From: Dryocosmus kuriphilus | Lineage: Eukaryota; Arthropoda; Insecta; Hymenoptera; Cynipidae | Length of the DNA stretch: 64,000 nucleotides | NCBI GenBank assembly: GCA_038277395.1 | Contig: CM076193.1 | Location: 88,551,583-88,615,582, forward strand | Reading direction: 5' to 3' | In this document: positions 10,855-22,874 of the stretch, one piece after another | Layout: each line of letters starts with the position of its first letter | Position numbering within the stretch: the first letter of the stretch is position 1 | Position numbers and translations under genes: made by a program | Notes under the pieces: generated by a model | Database searches by the model: none | What the model was told of the DNA's origin: nothing | The model's input: only the letters and a program-made list of their open reading frames with translations

Positions 10855-12505
10855 CTATAACATTTTTCGGCAAACTCAAAATCCAAAATACTACAACACG
10901 TTAAGTGTGTCCAAAAATTTTGAAATCCAAAATTTTGAGAGTTCCAGGAGTTCTGATCGGAGTTCTGGTAGCCCCCCGAGGAGTCCTACAAAAAAGTCCT
11001 ATAACATTTTTCGGCAAACTCAAAATCCAAAATACTACAACGTTAAGTGTGTCCAAAAATTTTGAAATCCAAAATTTTGAGAGTTCCAGGAGTTATGATC
11101 GGAGTTCTGGTAGCCCCCCGAGGATTCCTACAAAAAAGTCCCATAACATTTTTCAACAAACTCAAAATCCAAAAAACTACAGGACGTTCAGTGTGTCCAA
11201 AAATTTTGAAATCCGAAATTTTAAGAGTTCCAGGAGTTCTGATCGGAGTTCTGGTAGCCCCCCAAAGAGTTCTAGAAAAAAGCCCTATAACATTTTTCGG
11301 CAAACTCAAAATCCAAAATACTACAACACGTTCAGTGTGTCCAAAAATTTTGAAATCCAAAATTTTGAGAGTTCCAGGAGTTCTGATCGGAGTTCTGGTA
11401 GCCCCCCAAAGAGTTCTAGAAAAAAGCCCTATAACATTTTTCGGCAAACTCAAAATCCAAAATACTACAACACGTTAAGTGTGTCCAAAAATTTTGAAAT
11501 CCAAAATTTTGAGAGCTCCAGGAGTTCTGATCGGAGTTCTGATAGCCCCCCGAGGAGTCCTACAAAAAAGTCCTACAACATTTTTCGGCAAACTCAAAAT
11601 CCAAAATACTACAACACGTTCAGTGTGTCCAAAAATTTTGAAATCCAAAATTTTGAGAGTTCCAGGAGTTCTGATCGGAGTTCTGGTAGCCCCCCAAAGA
11701 GTTCTAGAAAAAAGCCCTATAACATTTTTCGGCAAACTCAAAATCCAAAATACTACAACACGTTAAGTGTGTCCAAAAATTTTGAAATCCAAAATTTTGA
11801 GAGTTCCAGGAGTTCTGATCGGAGTTCTGGTAGCCCCCCAAAGAGTTCTAGAAAAAAGCCCTATAACATTTTTCGGCAAACTCAAAATCCAAAATACTAC
11901 AACACGTTAAGTGTGTCCAAAAATTTTGAAATCCAAAATTTTGAGAGCTCCAGGAGTTCTGATCGGAGTTCTGATAGCCCCCCGAGGAGTCCTACAAAAA
12001 AGTCCTACAACATTTTTCGGCAAACTCAAAATCCAAAATACTACAACACGTTCAGTGTGTCCAAAAATTTTGAAATCCAAAATTTTGAGAGTTCCAGGAG
12101 TTCTGATCGGAGTTCTGGTAGCCCCCCAAAGAGTTCTAGAAAAAAGCCCTATAACATTTTTCGGCAAACTCAAAATCCAAAATACTACAACACGTTAAGT
12201 GTGTCCAAAAATTTTGAAATCCAAAATTTTGAGAGTTCCAGGAGTTCTGATCGGAGTTCTGGTAGCCCCCCAAAGAGTTCTAGAAAAAAGCCCTATAACA
12301 TTTTTCGGCAAACTCAAAATCCAAAATACTACAACACGTTAAGTGTGTCCAAAAATTTTGAAATCCAAAATTTTGAGAGCTCCAGGAGTTCTGATCGGAG
12401 TTCTGATAGCCCCCCGAGGAGTCCTACAAAAAAGTCCTACAACATTTTTCGGCAAACTCAAAATCCAAAATACTACAACACGTTAAGTGTGTCCAAAAAT
12501 TTTGA
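10855..12505 (+). repeat. FB-C left arm: 144-bp tandem array with 432-bp higher-order repeat
   Basis: Each unit contains GAGTTCCAGGAGTTCTGATC, GGAGTTCTGGTAGCCCCC, CGGCAAACTCAAAATCCAAA and GTGTCCAAAAATTTTGAAAT. The period of 144 is a multiple of three and the unit lacks stops in several frames. This produces the 557-codon plus frame 10905-12578 and overlapping plus and minus frames. Variants (AGTTCTAGAAAAAAGCCC versus AGTCCTACAAAAAAGTCC) recur every three units, so 11479 and 11911 start identical 432-bp blocks. Confidence 0.92.
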
Positions 12506-12589
12506 AATTCGAACTAACAATATTTTTAGCAATTACGAAAAATTCAAATCTGCAAAAAACCTTAAATATGAATATTAAACCACAAAATT

Positions 12590-12785
12590 TGTTTAACAAC
12601 TTATAGGCTGAAAAAAGTATGTATCACAACAAGAAATAATTCCTTTGTTAGAAACATTTAGTGGCTCTGAAAAGGGCCAATTGTTTAAAAACTTAAAGGC
12701 TGAAAAAAACATGTATCAAAACAACAAATAATTCCTTTGTTAACAAAATTTTGTGGTCCTGAAAAGGGCCAGTTGTTTACAAGAA
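12590..12785 (-). repeat. Two ~100-bp repeats each with a histone-3'-end-like stem-loop
   Basis: On the minus strand two elements read GGCCCTTTTCAGAGCC (about 12662-12677) and GGCCCTTTTCAGGACC (about 12752-12767). Each has the 6-bp stem and TTTC loop of the metazoan histone mRNA 3' stem-loop with one mismatch, and the second is followed by ACAAAA. The surrounding GGCTGAAAAAA...ATAATTCCTTTGTTA is duplicated with them. No histone reading frame is adjacent. Confidence 0.45.
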
Positions 12786-12908
12786 GTTCCTGAAAAAACA
12801 TGAACAAATACAAAAAGAAGAATACACAAAATGAATAAAAAACCATCACTGGGGATAAAAATACTTTATTGCTTCGAAAAAACACTGAGAAAGATTTTTT
12901 TTTTCATT

Positions 12909-13079
12909 TTAGATGAATGCTTTTCTCCAAACATACTCGATTAGGTAATGTTCAGTATTGTCTACTGACATTTTACCTAACCGCCTGCACAGATCCCTTT
13001 TTATCATCGACCAGTGCGCCTTTTGTAACCCAAGTGAAATCAACATTTCAAATTCAAAATTTAAATGAGAAAAACACTG
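12909..13079 (-). pseudogene. Open C-terminal protein fragment, possibly transposase-derived
   Basis: A minus-strand frame of about 57 codons is open to a stop at 12909-12911. It reads like real protein: HWSMIKRDLCRRLGKM and, close to the end, EHYLIEYVWRKAFI. The tail, with aromatic EYVWR close to the stop, is reminiscent of C termini of some DDE transposases, but I cannot assign a family. It lies in the non-array centre of FB-C, where a transposase relic would be expected. The upstream part is not open, so it is a remnant at best. Confidence 0.3.
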
Positions 13080-13800
13080 GAAACTATATTTAATCTGTGA
13101 AAAAATTCATTCTTGAATTAAATTGTAAATACCTTGAATAAAACAACATACAAGTAATAACTGTAAATGTGGGAAAAATAAAAAACAAAGTAAAATTTGA
13201 TTTTCGGTACTTTCACTCAAAATCTCATAACTCCGGTATTTATCCATAGATTTTATTTGTCAATACCTTCATTTATTTCTAAAAGTACGATCTATATGTA
13301 AACAATAATAAACTTGACATTATTTAACGTTTTCTATTTTTGCATGGCAAAATAGTCGATTTTTGATTTTTAAATTGCCCAAAAAAATCGAAGTTTCTCA
13401 TATATTATAGGCCATATCATTCAAACTACTAAACTGATGTGACCTAAAATGCGAAGGTACCACCTCCCAAGAAAACGAAACAAACTTCGAAAATTCATAT
13501 CTCGAAAACCTATCCATAAAAAAAAATTCCAATATGATTTTCAAATTTAGCGAGCTAGAATACATAGAAAAAAATAGTCGCATAAAATGTAAATGATTTT
13601 TTTCTAAACTAGTGCAGTTATTAGCGTTTAAAGGAAATTTATAAATTATTAAAAATGAAAGATGTTGTTAAATATCATTGCATGTACAACTTCTTAGTTT
13701 TACAGACGAAGTCCAAAGAAGAGAAACGCACAAAATAATAATGCTATAAAGTGTACTTACTACACCTCCTTTATACAAATTTCCAATAAAAAGCTAATTA
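13080..13800. other. FB-C centre, no feature recognised
   Basis: AT-rich sequence between the inverted arrays. The only frame of note (13398-13583, minus) has no recognisable content. Confidence 0.5.
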
Positions 13801-13859
13801 TCATTTATACAAAATATGCACAGAATTGAAAACCATTCTTCCAAACATAGTAGATGTAG

Positions 13860-15230
13860 AGTTTGTCGAAAGATGTTATAGGACTTTTTTTTAGGACTCT
13901 TTGGGGGGCTACCAGAACTCCAATCAGGACTCCTAGAACTCTCAAAATTTCTAATTTCAAAATTTTTGGACACACTTAACGTCTTGTAGCTTTTTGGATT
14001 TTGAGTTTGTCGAAAAATGTTATAGGAGTTTTTTGTAGGACTCCGGGGGGGCCACCAGAACTCCAATCAGGACTCCTAGAACTCTCAAAATTTCTAATTT
14101 CAAAATTTTTGGACACACTTAACGTCTTGTAGTATTTGGGATTTTGAGTTTGTCGAAAAATGTTATAGGACTTATTTGTAGGACTCCCTGGGGGGCTACC
14201 AGAACTCCGATCAGAACTCCTGGAACTCTCAAAATTTCGAATTTCAAAATTTTTGGACACACTTAACGTCTTGTAGTATTTTGGATTTTGAGTTTGTCGA
14301 AAAATGTTATGGGACTTTTTTGTAGGACTCCCTGGGGGGCTACCAGAACTCCAATCAGAACTTCTGGAACTCTCAAAATTTCGAATTTCAAAATTTTTGG
14401 ACACACTTAACGTCTTGTAGTATTTTGGATTTTGAGTTTGCCGAAAAATGTTGTAGGACTTTTTTCTAGAACTCTTTGGGGGGCTACCAGAACTCCAATC
14501 AGAACTCCTGGAAGTCTCAAATTTTTGGATTTCAAAATTTTTGGACATACTTAAAGTCTTGTAGTTTTTTGGATTTTGAGTTTGTCGAAAAATGTTATAG
14601 GAGTTTTTTGTAGGACTCCTTGGGGGGCTACCAGAACTCCAATCAGGACTCCTAGAACTCTCAAAATTTCTAATTTCAAAATTTTTGGACACACTTAACG
14701 TCTTGTAGTATTTTGGATTTTGAGTTTGTCGAAAAATGTTATAGGACTTATTTGTAGGACTCCCTGGGGGGCTACCAGAACTCCAATCAGAACTTCTGGA
14801 ACTCTCAAAATTTCGAATTTCAAAATTTTTGGACACACTTAACGTCTTGTAGTATTTTGGATTTTGAGTTTGCCGAAAAATGTTGTAGGACTTTTTTCTA
14901 GAACTCTTTCGGGGGCTATCAGAACTCCAATCAGAACTCCTGGAAGTCTCAAATTTTTGGATTTCAAAATTTTTGGACATACTTAAAGTCTTGTAGTTTT
15001 TTGGATTTTGAGTTTGTCGAAAAATGTTATAGGAGTTTTTTGTAGGACTCCTTGGGGGGCTACCAGAACTCCAATCAGGACTCCTAGAACTCTCAAAATT
15101 TCTAATTTCAAAATTTTTGGACACACTTAACGTCTTGTAGTATTTTGGATTTTGAGTTTGTCGAAAAATGTTATAGGACTTTTTTTTAGGACTTTTTGGT
15201 GGGCTACCAGAATTCCGATCAGAACTCCTG
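13860..15230 (-). repeat. FB-C right arm, first block of 144-bp units
   Basis: Minus-strand copies of the 144-bp unit, with a three-unit (about 432-bp) higher-order pattern: the GAGTTTTTTGTAGGACTCC variant recurs at about 14600 and 15033. The 382-codon minus frame 13976-15124 is a repeat shadow. Confidence 0.9.
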
Positions 15231-15605
15231 TAACTCTTTTAAAAAAATTTATTTTCTTTGAAATCTTTGAATTTTTAAAAATTGTGTAACTTTTGACTTT
15301 TTGAGTTTTTCGAAATTATTTTTTTGCAGAACTCTAGAACTCTTTGAGAACAACAGAAATATGAAAGAAAAAGTTGATTTTCTTAAAAGTGCGCGGCTAG
15401 CTCTATTTTTTGAAAATTTTTTTTTGGGTACAATTTTTAAGAACTATTCTCAATATGTATCAGGAACTATAGAACTATGCTAAATCTACCCAGAACTCTA
15501 AGAAAAAGTGCATTTTTCGAAAAATGCGCGGGAACGTGAACTTAGCCGCCACTTTTGAAAAATCGAATTTTAGGGTATTTACATCCCAGAACTATTTCTA
15601 AAAGT
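15231..15605 (-). repeat. Internal copy of the FB-C terminal segment
   Basis: Matches 17110-17510 nearly base for base (TTTTCGAAATTATTTTTTTG, GTGCGCGGCTAGCTCTATTT, CGCGGGAACGTGAACTTAGC). The right arm therefore contains a complete earlier end followed by another array, consistent with duplication or unequal exchange. Confidence 0.85.
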
Positions 15606-17110
15606 TATAAGGAACTCCCTGTAGGACTGTAGGACTCCCTGGGGGCTACCAGAACTCCAATCAGAACTTCTGGAACTCTCAAAATTTCGAATTTCAAAAT
15701 TTTTGGACACACTTAACGTCTTGTAGTATTTTGGATTTTGAGTTTGCCGAAAAATGTTGTAGGACTTTTTTCTAGAACTCTTTCGGGGGCTACCAGAACT
15801 CCGATCAGAACTCCTGGAACTCTCAAAATTTTGGATTTCAAATTTTTTGCACACACTGTACGTCTTGTAGTTTTTTGGATTTTGAGTTTGTCGAAAAATG
15901 TTTTAGGACTTTTTTGTAGGACTCCTCGGGGGGCTACCAGAACTCTGATCAGAACTCCTGGAACTCTCAAAATTTTGGATTTCAAAATTTTTGGATACAC
16001 TTAACGTGTTGTAGTATTTTGGATTTTAAGTTTGCCGAAATGCTATAGGGCTTTTTTCTAGAACTCTTTGGGGGGCTACCAGAACTCTGATCAGAACTCC
16101 TGGAGCTCTTAAAATTTCGGATTTCAAAATTATTGGACACACTGAACGTCCTGTAGTTTTTTGGATTTTGAGTTTGTCGAAAAATGTTGTAGGACTTTTT
16201 TGTAGGACTCCTCGGGGGGCTACCAGAACTCCGATCAGAACTCCTGGAACTCTCAAAATTTCGGATTTCAAAATTTTTGGACACACTTAACGTGTTGTAG
16301 TATTTTGGATTTTGAGTTTGCCGAAAAATGTTATAGGACTTTTTTGTAGGACTCCTCGGGGGGCTACTAGAACTCCGATCAGAACTCCTGGAACTCTCAA
16401 AATTATGGATTTCAAAATTTTTGGACACACTTAACGTGTTGTAGTATTTTGGATTTTGAGTTTGCCGAAAAATGTTATAGGGCTTTTTTTTCTACAACTC
16501 TTTGGGGGGCTACCAGAACTCTGATCAGAACTCCTGGAACTCTTAAAATTTCGGATTTCAAAATTTTTGGACACACTGAACGTCTTGTAGTTTTTTCGAT
16601 TTTGAGTTTGTCGAAAAATGTTATAGGACTTTTTTGTAGGAATCCTCGGGGGGCTACCAGAACTCTGATCAGAACTCCTGGAACTCTTAAAATTTCGGAT
16701 TTCAAAATTTTTGGACACAGTGAACGTCCTGTAGTATTTTGGATTTTGAGTTTGTTGAAAAATGTTATAGGACTTTTTTGTAGGACACCTTAGGGGGCTA
16801 CCAGAACTCTGATCAGAACTCCTGGAATTCTCAAAATTTTGGATTTCAAAATTTTTGGACATACTTAAAGTCTTGCAGTTTTTTGGATTTTGAGTTCGCC
16901 GAAAAATGTTATGAGACTTATTTGTAGGACTCCTTGGGGGGCTACCAGAACTCCGATCAGAACTCCTGGAACTCTAAAAATTTTGGATTTCAAAATTTTT
17001 GGACACACTGAACGTCTTGTAGTATTTTGGATTTTAAGTTTGTCGAAAAATGTTATAGGACTTTTTTTTAGGACTTTTTGGTGGGCTACCAGAATTCCGA
17101 TCAGAACTCC
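15606..17110 (-). repeat. FB-C right arm, second block of 144-bp units
   Basis: About ten minus-strand 144-bp units, more diverged than the left array. Frames on both strands (15982-16428, 16431-16862, 16449-16793) are periodic shadows. Confidence 0.9.
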
Positions 17111-17742
17111 TGTAACTCTTTAAAAAAAATTTATTTTCTTTGAAATCTTTGAATTTTTAAAAATTGTGTAACTTTTGACTTTTTGAGTTTTTCGAAATTA
17201 TTTTTTTGCAGAACTCTAGAACTCTTTGAGAACAACAGAAATATGAAAGAAAAAGTTGATTTTCTTAAAAGTGCGCGGCTAGCTCTATTTTTTGAAAATT
17301 TTTTTTTGGGTACAATTTTTAAGAACTATTCTCAATATGTATGAGGAACTATAGAACTATGCTAAATCTACCCAGAACTCTAAGAAAAAGTGCATTTTTC
17401 GAAAAATGCGCGGGAACGTGAACTTAGCCGCCACTTTTGAAAAATCGAATTTTAGGGTATTTACATCCCAGAACTATTTCTAAAAGTTATCAGGAACTGT
17501 AGAACTATTGAAAAGGATGTCAGAACTCTAAAAAAATTCGAATTCGAAATTTTGAAAGTGCGCGGCCAGGTTCACACGCATCTTGGTACCGTCGTTAAAC
17601 TCAAGTCCATACGGCCAAGTGAAAATGCTCTGAATGGCATAATTTCACCGTAGCGAAAGAATGCTTTGGCATTATGCTTAATACATTAATGTATTAATAA
17701 AGTTATAAAAAGTACAATTTTATTTTAGTCATGTTCGTAGCA

Positions 17743-18271
17743 GGGTGATTCTTTTACAAATCGTACGGATTTTGACGAAAATTGACCGACACATTTTTGA
17801 TTCAGCTAAAACTTTTTTTTACGGATTCTTTATTGAAAAAGACAAGATACGTATTCGAAGATTTTTTTTTCTTCTCAATGTTTTGAAACTAAGAAGGATT
17901 GAAAATTTGAGAATTTGGTGATTTTTGGCTTGAAGACTATTTTTTAAAAGTCCATAACTCCACTTCTGTTTGAGCTAGAGACTTTATTTTTTTTCATTTT
18001 AAAGGTAAAATAACGAGTTTTAACAAAAAAATACTTTTAAATAAAACTATTGACAAATTCAAATTGTTATAAACAATTGAAGTGTTTAAATCGATTTTAA
18101 ACAATTTTGACCCAAACATATCAAGTTTTTAGTATTTTTATCGTATTCTACGTCAAATTTCCTTTCGAAAACGATTTTTTATTCGATGGCGAAATAATTA
18201 GTACTGTCGGAAAAATTTAATTTATCTAGCGCTGTACGTCACACGCACCGGCGCGCGGGTGACATTGCACG
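17743..18271 (+). repeat. Left long TIR of the 4.68-kb transposon
   Basis: About 529 bp, paired with 21918-22426 with moderate divergence and small indels. The inner border is the GC-rich GCACCGGCGCGCGGGTGACA followed by TTGCAC. Confidence 0.85.
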
Positions 18272-18605
18272 GCCCTCGCACGGTCTATGTTTCAATTTTA
18301 AATGTTTACCGTGAAACATACAGTTTGCAAATACTTTTTTATTACGTTTATGGATAAAAGTCATCGCAAAGTATCTAGAAAAAAGTAAACCTGGGTACAA
18401 AAATACATTAAAAAATGCTAACTTCACTAGAAACTTTAAAACTAAATATAGTATATTTTTGAACATAAAAAAATCTAATGATTGGTACAGAGTATCACAA
18501 TGTATGGAAATAAGTGTCTGATAATAAATTCAGAATCTTCAATTTATTGAATCATAATTAAGCTATGAACTGTAGTTTTTTTCGATGTATTACAAACCAT
18601 ACATT

Positions 18606-21298
18606 TTATTTCAAAACTTTAACTACGATCGAATCATTTTCTTCTTGCGAAGAAAATTGCTTAGCTCGTATTTTGTTTTTTGCGACAGGTATGATGCAAT
18701 GAAATTTCAGTGTCCCTTTCACGGTTATAGCCTCTCTGAATCTCGTCTCTAATTTTTGTTCTTCCTCAACATATTCTTCATTCATCACATATCTTGATGA
18801 AATGTTAGGGAGAGACTCAGTTGCCCATTCAAATAATTGTTTTGGTGTTTGGATTGGATGTTCTTTGAAGGCTAGCTCTCGCAGCTAACCTTTTTAAAGT
18901 CCCACCCAATCCATCGCACGCGCCCTTTCCATGAGACGTTGGGAAAAAGTGCCACTCTGCAGCTAGGTCAAAATCTAATTCATGGTGTGTAAGATTAACA
19001 AAATTTTTCTTGTTTTTATATTGCGCACCCGACCCATAGAAAAATATATGATTTTTGAAATTTTTTCCAATTCGTTTTTTATGAAGTTTACCAAATGTTT
19101 CTGAAACACATGAACTGCTACAGTGTCGTGATGCAAACATTCTGATATCATTACTAAACTTTTTACTTGAATATTGCCGTCATTATGCCTGTAATAAATT
19201 GCAAATGGGTGCACTGTAGCCTGCTCATTATTCCAGTGAAAGCCTTGTGCAGAATTCTGAATCACAAAAGCATAATTTTCGGAAAAATCACAGACTACAA
19301 TGCACTCATTCTCTGTTAGTTCTTGCCTTTTATTTTTCATGAATTCATTTTGCTTCCTCACCAAGAATGAATGAAGAAGTAATTTTTCCAAACTGGTCTG
19401 CAATTTTTGTAAATATTCATCGACTGGAGATATCATCAGTTGCAAGGTAGTTCTGTCAACGTGAGTCCACTGTCTATACTTGATTTCGTCAATGAAATTT
19501 TCCTCAAAAATTAATTCAAGGTTGTTAATCAGATTTTTTGCACCTGGACACTTGGAGCAATTACCCAAATAACAATTATTCGTGGGTTCAGCGCAAATCA
19601 TATATTTTAGGCAGTCATGATAACTTTTCAATGGATTGGGGGTGTGGGCCGTAAGATTTTTCATATTAGAACCTTCAATCAACAATTTAACATTTTCATG
19701 AATCGTACAAACACATACTGAATGTGTGCCACTTGCACCGGCGAGCACGCAATATTTTGGTCGTAGAGATGCAAATTTAGAAAAACTACATTTAGCTTCT
19801 GGGTAAGTTTCCTTGAACAGTTGATAAAGTTCCCTCAAATTCATCAACAGTAACCTTTTCTGCATTTGAACGCGTTTGTCATCAATTTTAACTGAAACAA
19901 AATCCTTCTTACCTGGCATTACACGACTATTCTCATCCAGTTCATAAAAACTAATTATTAAATGGACTACTTCTTTCTGTAAAGACGGGTGGCTTTTTGG
20001 GTTGGGTCGGACAAAATCCCCTTTTCGTCAGCAATTTTCTTCGCAATTGTAATCATATGAAAAGTAGCGAGAGGAAAATGTTGTTTAATTTTTCGGAAAG
20101 ACCAGTCCTTGAAAATAGTCAAAATTTTCATTCTTCTTGAACGTTCTGTGGTCGCGTTAAATTCTTCCTTCAAAACTTGCAATAAATTATTTTCATCATT
20201 TTCCTCAACGCTATCATCATTATCATCAATAACAGGATTAAAAATTTTTGTAGCTAATGCTTTGGATACGTTTTTCAATTTTTCATTCGAATAACGGCGT
20301 TGAGAAACTTTTCTTTTTTGAATCGGTGACTCTCCAATTAAATGCAAACCCTGGTTGACGGACTCAATTGCTGCAGATACCACTATCTTGTCTTCCTCAA
20401 ACGATACACCAGGACTTGCTGGAAATTTTTCCATGTTAATGTCATTACTTTCCAACGCGTCAAAATCAGAATCATTTATTTCCTGGTCCTAAAAAAATTT
20501 ATTTATTCGTACATTATACTTAGTCCAGTCAAATTAGGGTTTCTGCTAGAACAAATTGTTAGTATATATTACTCGTAAGAACGTCCTAATAAAATCCTGA
20601 AATCCTCGGGTCTGCAAGTGTTGTGGAATTTTTGATATTAACACGCATTGCTTACTCAGCAAGAGCGCACTATTAATTAACAAATTGATAACTTTTAAAC
20701 TATTAGTCGCAAAAGGTTTGATGTTAGCTGTACCATTTTTTCGTTATTTGTTAATAAGAAGAATTCCAAAATAGTTGCAGATCGGAGAGTTTCAGGATTT
20801 TATTAGGACGTCCTGACGAGTAATAATAAAAAGAAATTGTTACTAGTAATTTGTTCTAGCAAGCGTCCTTTTTTCGTCTAATTTGACTAGACTTCAAAGA
20901 CTATTAGTAAATCTAAATTATTACAATTCTATTAAGATTTTAGAAAATATCAGAATTTGTATTTCAGTAAAGAATTTTTGATAAAGATTTATAATTTGTA
21001 TTTAAGTGAAGAAATATTAGTGAAGAAAATTTGCATTATAAATATTATCATCAGTAAAATTTACCTTTTTTTCACGATCCTTGTGTAATTTAGAAACTTT
21101 AAAACGGCAAGAATGACAGATTTTTTGTTGAAGAGACTCATCCGATACTGCTAAATTAAGAACCACTAAATTTTGTGCTGAAACTTTTCTGACATTTTGT
21201 GTTTTTCGATGACGAGACAAAGCAAAAGGATTGAAACATCGATCTGTTCGAATTTTGGAAGCACTTGTAGAGTTTGTTGATTTTAGCATTTTATCCAT
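18606..21298 (-). pseudogene. Transposase-like gene of an uncharacterised family, two exons, frameshifted
   Basis: Exon 1 (21298-21065, 78 codons) starts MDKMLKSTNS and carries a Cys pattern (CFNPFALSRH ... ICHSCRFKVSK) suggesting a small zinc-binding head. It ends at a GTAAAT donor. The acceptor TTTTTTAG places exon 2 at 20488, and phase 0 is preserved. Exon 2 runs through KIKQHFPLATFHM, MPGKKDFVSVKI (19919), CVLAGASGTHSVCVCTIH, VVCDFSENYAFVIQNSAQGF, HWNNEQATVHPFAIYY, AEWHFFPTSHGKGACDGLGG and FEWATESLPN, ending KVLK at 18606. The segments lie in different frames, with breaks near 19985, 19039 and 18860. The one near 19039 removes a base at what looks like a Ser-Asp pair before GSGAQYKN, possibly a catalytic Asp. 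Spliced length would be about 700 codons. I recognise the family as widespread and uncharacterised in insects and hydra. Position between long TIRs argues for a transposase. Confidence 0.7.
20489..21064 (-). other. Predicted intron of the transposase-like gene
   Basis: GT (21064-21063) to AG (20490-20489) on the minus strand with a T-rich tract before the acceptor. The flanking exons join in phase 0 (codons EKK then DQE). Prediction only. Confidence 0.55.
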
Positions 21299-21917
21299 AC
21301 TTCACAGTTTTTGATAACTTTATTTAACAAGAGTACGGACAAAACAATAGTATGCGCATGCAACGCTTTCCAACGACAGAATGCAAAATAATATATAATT
21401 CGTAATTCACACTGTAGCGTGCTCGATTGCAAGCTCTGACACGCTTCGACTCGTAGTGCACTGCGTGACTTGCGCTCGGATATAATTAATATCTTCCAAT
21501 CTAATAGAGATACCACTTTTTTGTAAAATGGATTTTTTAGATGAGAGAATAAGGAACAAAATTATTTTTTTAAAAATAAATTCAAATTGGGGGAAGGGCA
21601 TGTTTAGTCTATGTAAATAATCTAATTTTTATTAATTATGATTTGTTTACAATAAAAATTTGATTTAAAATGCACCTCGAAATCTTACGCAACAAAGTAT
21701 ACAATAAAAAAATACCGATATTGATCCAACCAGTACAAATCGAGATAATTAATTTTATTAGGAGAAGATTGGAGAAAATCCAGAAAATTATCAAAAATTC
21801 AAGTGCAGATATTTTTGAAAAAACAATTTTTTCAGCAAAATCCTAAAATACGTGTAAAGTAATTTTATGAATATAAGTTTAAAAAAATTTTCAGACGATA
21901 TAAAAATGTCATGTTTG

Positions 21918-22426
21918 TGCAATGTGACCCGCGCGCCGGTGCGTGTGACGTAGCGCGCTAGATAAAATAAATTTTTTTCGACAGTACTAATTATTTCGCC
22001 ATCGAATAAAAAATCGTTTTCGAAAGGAAATTTGACGTAGAATACGATAAAAATACTAAAAACTTGATACGTTTGGGTCATAATTGTTAAAAATCGATTT
22101 AAACACTTCAATTGTTTATAACAATTTGAATTTGTTAACAATTTTATTTAAAAGTATTTTTTTGTTAAAACTCGTTTTCATACCTTTCAAATAAAAAAAA
22201 GAAAAGGTCTCTAGCTTAAATAGAACAGGAGTTATGCATTTTTAAAAAATAGTCTTCACTCAAATTCTCAATTTTTCAACCCTTCCTATTTCTCAAAAAA
22301 CTGCAAAATAAAAAAAATCCTCACATACGTATCTTCTCTTTTTCAATAAAGAATCCGTAAAAAAAGTATTAGCTCAATCAAAAATGGGTCGGTCAATTCT
22401 CTGTTCGACTTGTAAAAGAATGTCCC
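21918..22426 (-). repeat. Right long TIR of the 4.68-kb transposon
   Basis: Complementary to 17743-18271. It begins GTGCAATGTGACCCGCGCGC internally and ends at GTCCC. Confidence 0.85.
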
Positions 22427-22430
22427 AGCA

Positions 22431-22860
22431 GTGAGTGAAGTATTCTGCTGGAATCGATAGACAGCATATTATATTTTCTTCTTTCGAAAAATGTTAGTTT
22501 CTTCTTTTTGTTCATAATAAACTTCACAATTTTGTGATTAGATTTTTCTGAATATTGTGCTCAATTCTGCTAGATTTAAAGTCATTTGTGCCACAAACGA
22601 TTTTTTGAAAAATCCAATATTAAGGCCACAAACTTTTCTTTTGTAGAACCGCAAGTAATTTTTAATTTAAAATCAACGGTTGTGCTAGGTAGATTAAGGT
22701 ACACTGAATTTTGTGCCGCAAAGAAAAATTCCGAAAACTTAACGATTTTCACAAAAAAAAAAAAAAAAAAAAAAAAAAAAACGAAAAACAACACAAAATT
22801 TGATTTTAGAAAACTAAAACTTGTGCTGAATTGTGCTCGGGAAATGCAATCTCTTTTCCA
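22431..22860. other. No gene recognised; contains poly-A run 22753-22782
   Basis: AT-rich sequence with an A homopolymer of about 28. The 218-codon plus frame 22586-23242 reads through the homopolymer and is out of frame with the MULE-like fragment, so it is not a gene. Confidence 0.5.
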
Positions 22861-22874
22861 TTTTGTAAATTACC

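Larger units (their letters stand above)
10328..17590. mobile_element. FB-C: 7.26-kb foldback element with 144-bp tandem arms
   Basis: The left end (GGTACCATGCGTGTGAACC at 10328) is mirrored at the right end by the complement finishing GGTACC at 17590. Both ends share a ~500-bp non-repetitive terminal part (10340-10850 and 17110-17580: CGCGCACTTTCAAAATTTCG, GTGGCGGCTAAGTTCACGTT and others). Inside these come tandem arrays of a 144-bp unit in inverted orientation, left 10855-12505 and right 13860-17110. A second copy of the terminal part lies inside the right arm at 15231-15605, indicating internal duplication. A ~1.3-kb non-array centre (12590-13800) separates the arms. No credible host gene is present. 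Confidence 0.85.
17743..22426 (-). mobile_element. 4.68-kb DNA transposon with ~510-530-bp TIRs and AGCA target duplication
   Basis: The left end GGGTGATTCTTTTACAA (17743) and right end TTGTAAAAGAATGTCCC (22426) open a long inverted repeat: left arm 17743-18271, right arm 21918-22426. The arms share TATTTCGCCATCGAATAAAA, CGTTTTCGAAAGGAAATTTG and the CGCGCCGGTGCGTGTGACGT block on complementary strands. The 4-bp sequence AGCA flanks both ends (17739-17742 and 22427-22430). A single minus-strand transposase-like gene lies between the arms. Long TIRs with a 4-bp duplication recall the Sola superfamily, but that assignment is inference. Confidence 0.85.

Noticed and set aside
10905..12578. 557-codon open frame as a protein gene
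   Set aside because: It is an in-frame read of the 144-bp tandem unit; other frames and the opposite strand are open too.
13976..15124. 382-codon minus-strand frame
   Set aside because: Same 144-bp repeat in the inverted arm of FB-C.
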